From assembly GCF_964340395.1 (NCBI RefSeq), contig NC_135556.1, forward strand, positions 4,162,501 to 4,192,500: DNA of 30,000 nucleotides, read 5' to 3'. Below are positions 1 to 30,000 of the stretch, piece after piece; the stretch's first letter is position 1; each line of letters begins with the position of its first letter. Made by a program: the position numbers and the translations under genes. The notes under the pieces were generated by a model. The model made no database searches and was not told the DNA's origin. It saw nothing but the letters and a program-made list of their open reading frames with translations. The stretch is from Glandiceps talaboti (Eukaryota > Hemichordata > Enteropneusta > Spengelidae).

Positions 1-622
1 AGAAGACGACGAACCCATGTATGCCGAGGTTGAAGAAAGGAATATGGATGAGTACATGGGATTGACTAGAAATAACGAGGTAGCTGATCTTGATGATCAA
101 TCTGTTAAACAAACTGACAATTACCAACCACTTCTAAACAACACAGAGACAAAGGACACTGATATAAACTCTGGCGAAGATGAGGAACCTAAAGAATCCA
201 ATGACTCCTCTGATGATAGCGATGCATACGAAAATATGTCTGGTTACGTTGATCCTGAAGTAAATGACACTAAGACGAGCTATGTGAACGACAGAGATGA
301 CCTACGAAATGAAGAAAGTCAGACACTAGAAGAGAACGGGCATACCAAGTCAGACATCGCGGAAGAAAAACCTGTCGCTAGTTCAGTTGTTGATCTTGAT
401 GGGTATGTCGATATGAAGGGGAATATTAAGCTAGGGTTGCCGGATGAAAACACTCCAATAAAACCAAAAATCGACGATGAAGACGATTCTAATAAGCCAT
501 TGAGTGGACAACCTGACGTTTATTCATATGCAAAGCCAAGTGACCTTTTCACAGAGCCCAGTGAAATAAAAACCGGCCAAACTGAAGGAGAAGCACCATT
601 GTATTTAGATATAATAGAGTGA
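1..622 (+). CDS. 3'-terminal coding exon: acidic tail with phosphotyrosine-type motifs (5' end outside window)
   Basis: The frame is open from base 2 through the ATG at 17 to the TGA at 620-622, so that ATG need not be the start; this is most likely the last coding part of a larger gene. The ~206 residues are rich in Asp, Glu, Ser and Asn, with no hydrophobic segment and no Cys, and look disordered. Numbering from the Met at 17, tyrosine motifs are YENM (Y71, fits YxxM for PI3-kinase p85 and YxN for Grb2), YVDP (Y77, YxxP), YVND (Y89, YxN), YVDM (Y130, YxxM), YAKP (Y171, YxxP) and YLDI (Y196). This fits a cytoplasmic receptor tail or an adaptor C-terminus. The neighbouring minus-strand gene is convergent, so this is a separate gene. 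The family is not recognised; the docking role is inferred from motif consensus only. Confidence 0.75.
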   Translation, partial: EDDEPMYAEVEERNMDEYMGLTRNNEVADLDDQSVKQTDNYQPLLNNTETKDTDINSGEDEEPKESNDSSDDSDAYENMSGYVDPEVNDTKTSYVNDRDDLRNEESQTLEENGHTKSDIAEEKPVASSVVDLDGYVDMKGNIKLGLPDENTPIKPKIDDEDDSNKPLSGQPDVYSYAKPSDLFTEPSEIKTGQTEGEAPLYLDIIE

Positions 623-2492
623 GTCACATATGCAAACTTTTATTGCGAAGTATACTTTGATTTTGTGTTCATTATACAAATAGCATATTATAATATAATT
701 AGTTTGACACATTGATAATGATAGTTTGTGTACATTGTATATTGTATACATGCACTAGCCGGCCATAGTAGTAGGTCATTATCAGTAGTAGTATGAACTA
801 AAATGGTGTTTACTGAATCTAACGAGAAGAGTTTATGTTATTGAATTACCAGTCAGTTCACAGTTCTAAAGGAGAGAAGTTAAACTGTTATAAGTATTAT
901 ATTAGTTGAGATGACTTTTTGCTACATTAAATACGTACATAGTGACATATAATTATACTGCCGGCCATCAAATAAGTACTTATACCATCTACATGTAATA
1001 CATAACAGTCAGAGTGTAATTGTCTTAAAGGACTAATGTAAATACTTTGCCATAGAGTGTATTCAAGTAACAAGCTAGAAACAATCAAATCTGATCCCTT
1101 ATAATTCCCAAATTTCCATGAAAACGTGCACTAATAAAAACATGGATTAATAATTAAAATAGCCTAGCCATAAACTATTATTGAAATTATTACCTATGAC
1201 TGTAAATTCTATCGTAGGAAATAAACACACTCTATTGTTGTATAAGCTTAAAAAACATTCAGTATTTTCCACACGCCCTTTTGAAAATGTTATTGTAGAG
1301 TTTTTGAACGATGGATCGAAACTTCAGCCAAGCCTTTCCTTTCCTTTGAATGATAAAGCTTTTCAATAGTTAACTTAAATGGATCTAAATACTTTCGTCA
1401 GGTTAACAAACTTTGCAATAGTAGGGTGAATTGTTCCACTGACTTGATGTATGCAATAGATCTTGTCTGGATTCAGATATGAATAAAGGACGTGACCTGA
1501 AAAGAAGACTGTCTGATCTCACCCATTCTGTACACTGTGAGTTGTCACCAACAACAATGCTATCGCGACCACACTGCATTGTGTAAATGTGTTTGTATAG
1601 GTAACTCATGCATGACTAGCAATGGGTCGATAGGGGCCGCTGTGTAGTGCGAAGTGTTGTTGAACCTAATTGGTAGTGGACGGGGAAAAAAAGCACACTT
1701 CATTTCACTTCATATGTGTTAGGTGTCAGTGCTTTATTATGTGTATACAATCCACTTGGTTGTTAGAATACAAATTAGTATAAAATAACTCGATAAAATT
1801 TACATATCAAATTAAAACTGTTACAACTCAAAACTAATAATTTGACGTTGCCTGATCGTCACAATTTGCGATGTCATGATAACGTGAGTGAATTGCTAGT
1901 TACTGTACAATGCATCTTGGAAATAAACTTCTTACAATTGCAGTTAACCTGTTCAAGAAAAATATAAACTATTCTCGAGTTCAAATTAAGCCATTTTAGA
2001 ATTTAATATGGCCGTTGGATACTGCGATAACTTTAAGGGGATATGAAAGATGTGATAATTATCGAGTTCCTGCTGACTATGAACCTCTTATTTAATGTAT
2101 TGTTTCAATAGGACCGTGTACAGGCTTTCGTTTGCCAACGTTTTGAGATACTTTTAAGACATAACATTCAGAAACATTGGCCGCAAGCTGCATATATTTT
2201 GAATGATCTGTTTTTAAACGTATTTGATAATGCACCACTGCGGATTAACGTTTGGAAAAGACAATGCAAAGTCCTCACAAAGTCATGACGTAATTAAGCT
2301 CTTGACCCACGTATGACTTGTCTCATCTCATGGGTAAGTAGCACGACTAGGAGCTATCTGCCCCACCTCATGGAAAGATACCATGACCAAATCAACTTTG
2401 GGAATACACAGCTAGCTATTGTGAATGAATGAAAGTATTTCAGTATTTTGACAGTTAGAAGCGATTAGAATTGGATCAGCTAGGAAGCCTAA
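623..2492. other. 3' UTR of the left gene and intergenic sequence
   Basis: No convincing coding region. The first canonical AATAAA on the plus strand after the stop is at 1133-1138, which would give a 3' UTR of about 0.5 kb. Short open frames at 1181-1369 (plus) and 1403-1609 (minus) lack family features and flanking splice signals and are treated as chance. Confidence 0.5.
1133..1138 (+). terminator. candidate poly(A) signal AATAAA for the left gene
   Basis: First exact AATAAA downstream of the TGA at 620-622 on the plus strand. Similar hexamers occur by chance in AT-rich DNA, so this is only a candidate. Confidence 0.35.
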
Positions 2493-2535
2493 TTACCGTA
2501 ATTCACTTTTACTACGCTTGAGCAATTGGAGGTGG

Positions 2536-4598
<2,063 letters not shown>

Positions 4599-4669
4599 CA
4601 CAACAAAACAACAAACAAACAAACAAACAAACAAACAAACAAACAAACAAACAATTAAACAAACAAACA
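4599..4669. repeat. (ACAA)n microsatellite
   Basis: About 70 bp of tetranucleotide repeat with one interruption near 4653. Confidence 0.95.
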
Positions 4670-4960
4670 ATACATTGACTGAAACTTGTTGAAATACCAG
4701 TAACTACACATTGTATATGTTAATCAGAGGTCGATTTTATCCATAGGTAGTAAGTAACAGTTTGAAGTCGTGATTGACTTGAAGTGCTGATCTTAGGGTG
4801 CGGACCCAAAAATCAATTTCATTGGATTTATTACACTATATTACGTGTACAGCTACACAAATACATTTACAAAGTTACATGAGATTTTGAGAACTTAGAT
4901 TTTCAGTGAAAGTCGTTCTCGAGGCACGTTCTATCTTAGATTTACAAAATATCAAAGAGA
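4670..4960. other. Intergenic sequence with a candidate minus-strand poly(A) signal
   Basis: Nothing coding is seen. TTTATT at 4827-4832 is AATAAA on the minus strand. It is the nearest canonical poly(A) hexamer I found downstream of the large gene's stop at 6087, about 1.25 kb away. If used, the pentanucleotide satellite at 4961-5465 would lie in the 3' UTR. Confidence 0.35.
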
Positions 4961-5465
4961 CGAATAGAATAGAATAGAATAGAATAGAATAGAATAGAAT
5001 AGAATAGATCAGATCAGATCAGATCAGATCAGATAAGTCAAGTCAAGTCAAGTCGTCAAGTCAAGTCAAGTCAAGTCGTCAAGTCAGGTGAAGTCAAGTC
5101 AAGTCAAGTCAAGTCAAGTCGTCAAGTCAAGTCATGTCAAGTCAAGTCAAGTCAAGTCAAGTCAAGTCAGGTGAAGTCAAGTCAAGTCATGTGTCAAGTC
5201 AAGTCAAGTCAGTCAGGTCAAGTCAAGTCGTCAAGTCAGGTCAAGTCAAGTCAAGTCAGGTGAAGTCAAGTCAAGTCAAGTCAAGTCAAGTCATGTCAAG
5301 TCAAGTCAAGTCAAGTCAAGTCAAGTCAGGTGAAGTCAAGTCAAGTCAAGTCATGTGTCAAGTCAAGTCAAGTACAATACGATACGATACGATACATCAA
5401 GATAAGATCAGATTAGATTAGTTGAAATTAAATTAGATTAGATTAGATTACATTACATTAGATTC
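4961..5465. repeat. Compound pentanucleotide satellite
   Basis: A run of five-base repeats whose unit changes along its length: GAATA-type (4961-5007), AGATC-type (5005-5032), AAGTC-type (about 5036-5372, with interspersed GTC, AGGTG and ATGTG variants), GATAC-type (about 5375-5395) and ATTAG/ATTAC-type (about 5410-5465). The 5134-5421 open frame reading a Ser-Ser-Gln-Val-Lys repeat comes from 15 bp being both three repeat units and five codons; it is not a gene. Confidence 0.95.
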
Positions 5466-6086
5466 TGTCCCATTGTCTACCATTAAAATGCCATTTTCTT
5501 GGCAGTTTTCAGAGAAAATGGTGAATTATAATTGGCATTCTACATCTTAGTACACCATGCATGATGTGAGGCAGGTGAACTTTTGCAAAGTTTGCAAAAT
5601 CATTTCAATATTAATTTCGTCTCCCTTTAAGGATATTGCAACGCAGAGTAGCATCTAATGACAACTCTAACGTCTGCTTTTAGGTTTACGTCTGTAGTTT
5701 ATAGTTGTTTAGTAGCGCCTATATTTATATCTATGTACAACAAACGTTCATTCACACACACATTACATATTGTGAAAGAAATATTACAAAGATAGTAACT
5801 ATCAACGTAAGATGAAATAAGCAAACTATTGACCTCACCAAACAAAAGTAATTCAAATGGATTTGAACGTACACGCTAGTGTCTAATGATTCTAGCAGTC
5901 ACTGTACAGACACTTCAATTCGTAGGGGCTTAATGGTGTATAAACGTTTATGAAAAATTGGAAATCCCAACCTTAGAATTTTACAGTTTATCAGTGATGT
6001 TGAAGTGTATCTCTGCATTCATTTGCTCTTCTCCAAACTAATTTACTGGAATCTGTTTAGAATAATGGCATTTCCCTTGATTGATT
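5466..6086. other. Probable 3' UTR of the minus-strand gene
   Basis: Non-coding sequence directly downstream of the large gene's stop. No exact AATAAA or ATTAAA was seen on the minus strand here, so the transcript end is not defined. Confidence 0.4.
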
Positions 6087-29353
<23,267 letters not shown>

Positions 29354-30000
29354 CTGTTAAAATATGAACAGATCGATTTTAATTAGGATGTCTGAATTTG
29401 GAATCAGTCCAAAACGGCACAATTGAAAAAAGTATATATAACAAATGTGCATTCATGAAATGATTAAAGGAAAAGATAAACCAGGCTTATTTCTGCCTTT
29501 ACTGCACTTGTATTGATTAGTGCTACCACCTTGCATACGATTTTGGATAATGAAATAGCTTCTCGGTCGGTAACTTACACGACTTCAAAAGCTCGTAAAG
29601 AAGACATGTGTTCAGCCATGTTTTTGCAAGGGTTCATGGGAAACATGGGCCTCTGTTGATGACATAAAGAGATTGGGGGTATTCGTAATGTAATCACATT
29701 GATTCTAGTCCCATAAAACGCTGCAGGAAATCCTCCAAATAGCCAAAAATATGTCAAGTATAGAAGTGTCATTTTACAAGATAATTTACAGATGTTTTTT
29801 TTTATCATCCAATGTCACATTTAAATTGATAGCAGTAAGATGTATGATAAAAATTAATTAATTTTTTTTTTTTTTTGGGGGGGGGTGTTTGAGCCATTGA
29901 TAATTTTAGTTCTCATCCTACAAAATCAATTTTACTTTTGATGGATCTGTCACGTCACGTCACGTCATGTCACGTCACGTCACATCACATTACATTACGT
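29354..30000 (-). other. Partial intron upstream of A1
   Basis: No FN3 or other coding sequence was recognised. It includes a T15-G9 homopolymer junction (29862-29885) and ends in a pentanucleotide repeat. The 29575-29808 minus frame has no support. Confidence 0.75.
29949..30000. repeat. Pentanucleotide (CACGT)n repeat, running to the window edge
   Basis: Five-base register with unit CACGT drifting to CACAT, TACAT and TACGT at the edge. Confidence 0.93.

Noticed and set aside
5134-5421. 95-residue Ser-Ser-Gln-Val-Lys repeat frame
   Set aside because: Explained by the AAGTC pentamer, where three units equal five codons; no splice or start context.

Overview
This window is eukaryotic, animal-type DNA. 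It is AT-rich, full of long microsatellites, and its coding sequence is cut into small exons with GT/AG splice sites. The domain types (fibronectin type III arrays, a single-pass membrane anchor, tyrosine-motif tails) and the repeat load suggest a marine invertebrate such as a cephalochordate, hemichordate or lophotrochozoan. The species cannot be fixed from sequence alone.

Layout. (1) At 1-622 on the plus strand lies the 3'-terminal coding exon of a gene that starts outside the window. It encodes an acidic tail with several SH2-docking-type tyrosine motifs. (2) 623-6086 is intergenic or UTR sequence between two convergent genes. It holds an (AT)n tract, an (ACAA)n tract and a chain of pentanucleotide satellites. 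(3) 6087-29353 on the minus strand is one very large gene whose 5' end lies beyond the right edge. I could join 23 exons in frame: ten A-type and ten B-type FN3 exons in strict alternation, one different FN3 exon (C), one juxtamembrane plus transmembrane exon, and one 2.3-kb exon for a cytoplasmic tail rich in His, Ser, Thr, Gly and Tyr. The part inside the window encodes about 2,730 residues: 21 FN3 domains, one membrane helix followed by a Cys cluster and a basic stretch, and a 770-residue tail with no recognised enzyme domain. I infer a giant type I cell-surface adhesion or recognition receptor.

Every FN3 exon starts and ends in phase 1. All ten B exons are exactly 279 bp, and seven of ten A exons are 255 bp. 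This is the mark of growth by duplication of an A-B two-exon unit. Two B-to-A introns about 10 kb apart still share sequence, which supports duplication of larger blocks.

The introns carry most of the repeat content: a 14-copy, 70-bp satellite with higher-order structure (22631-23610), a MITE-like element with 18-bp inverted ends (13745-14445), a fold-back element (11200-11631), a duplicated GATA-containing segment (17731-18340) and a probable dispersed repeat ending in an ACAG tract (about 27600-28620). No tRNA, rRNA, CRISPR array or promoter was found. The most unusual items are the A-B FN3 architecture, the repeat-built tail, the Cys-rich end of the membrane helix and the two convergent tyrosine-rich tails.
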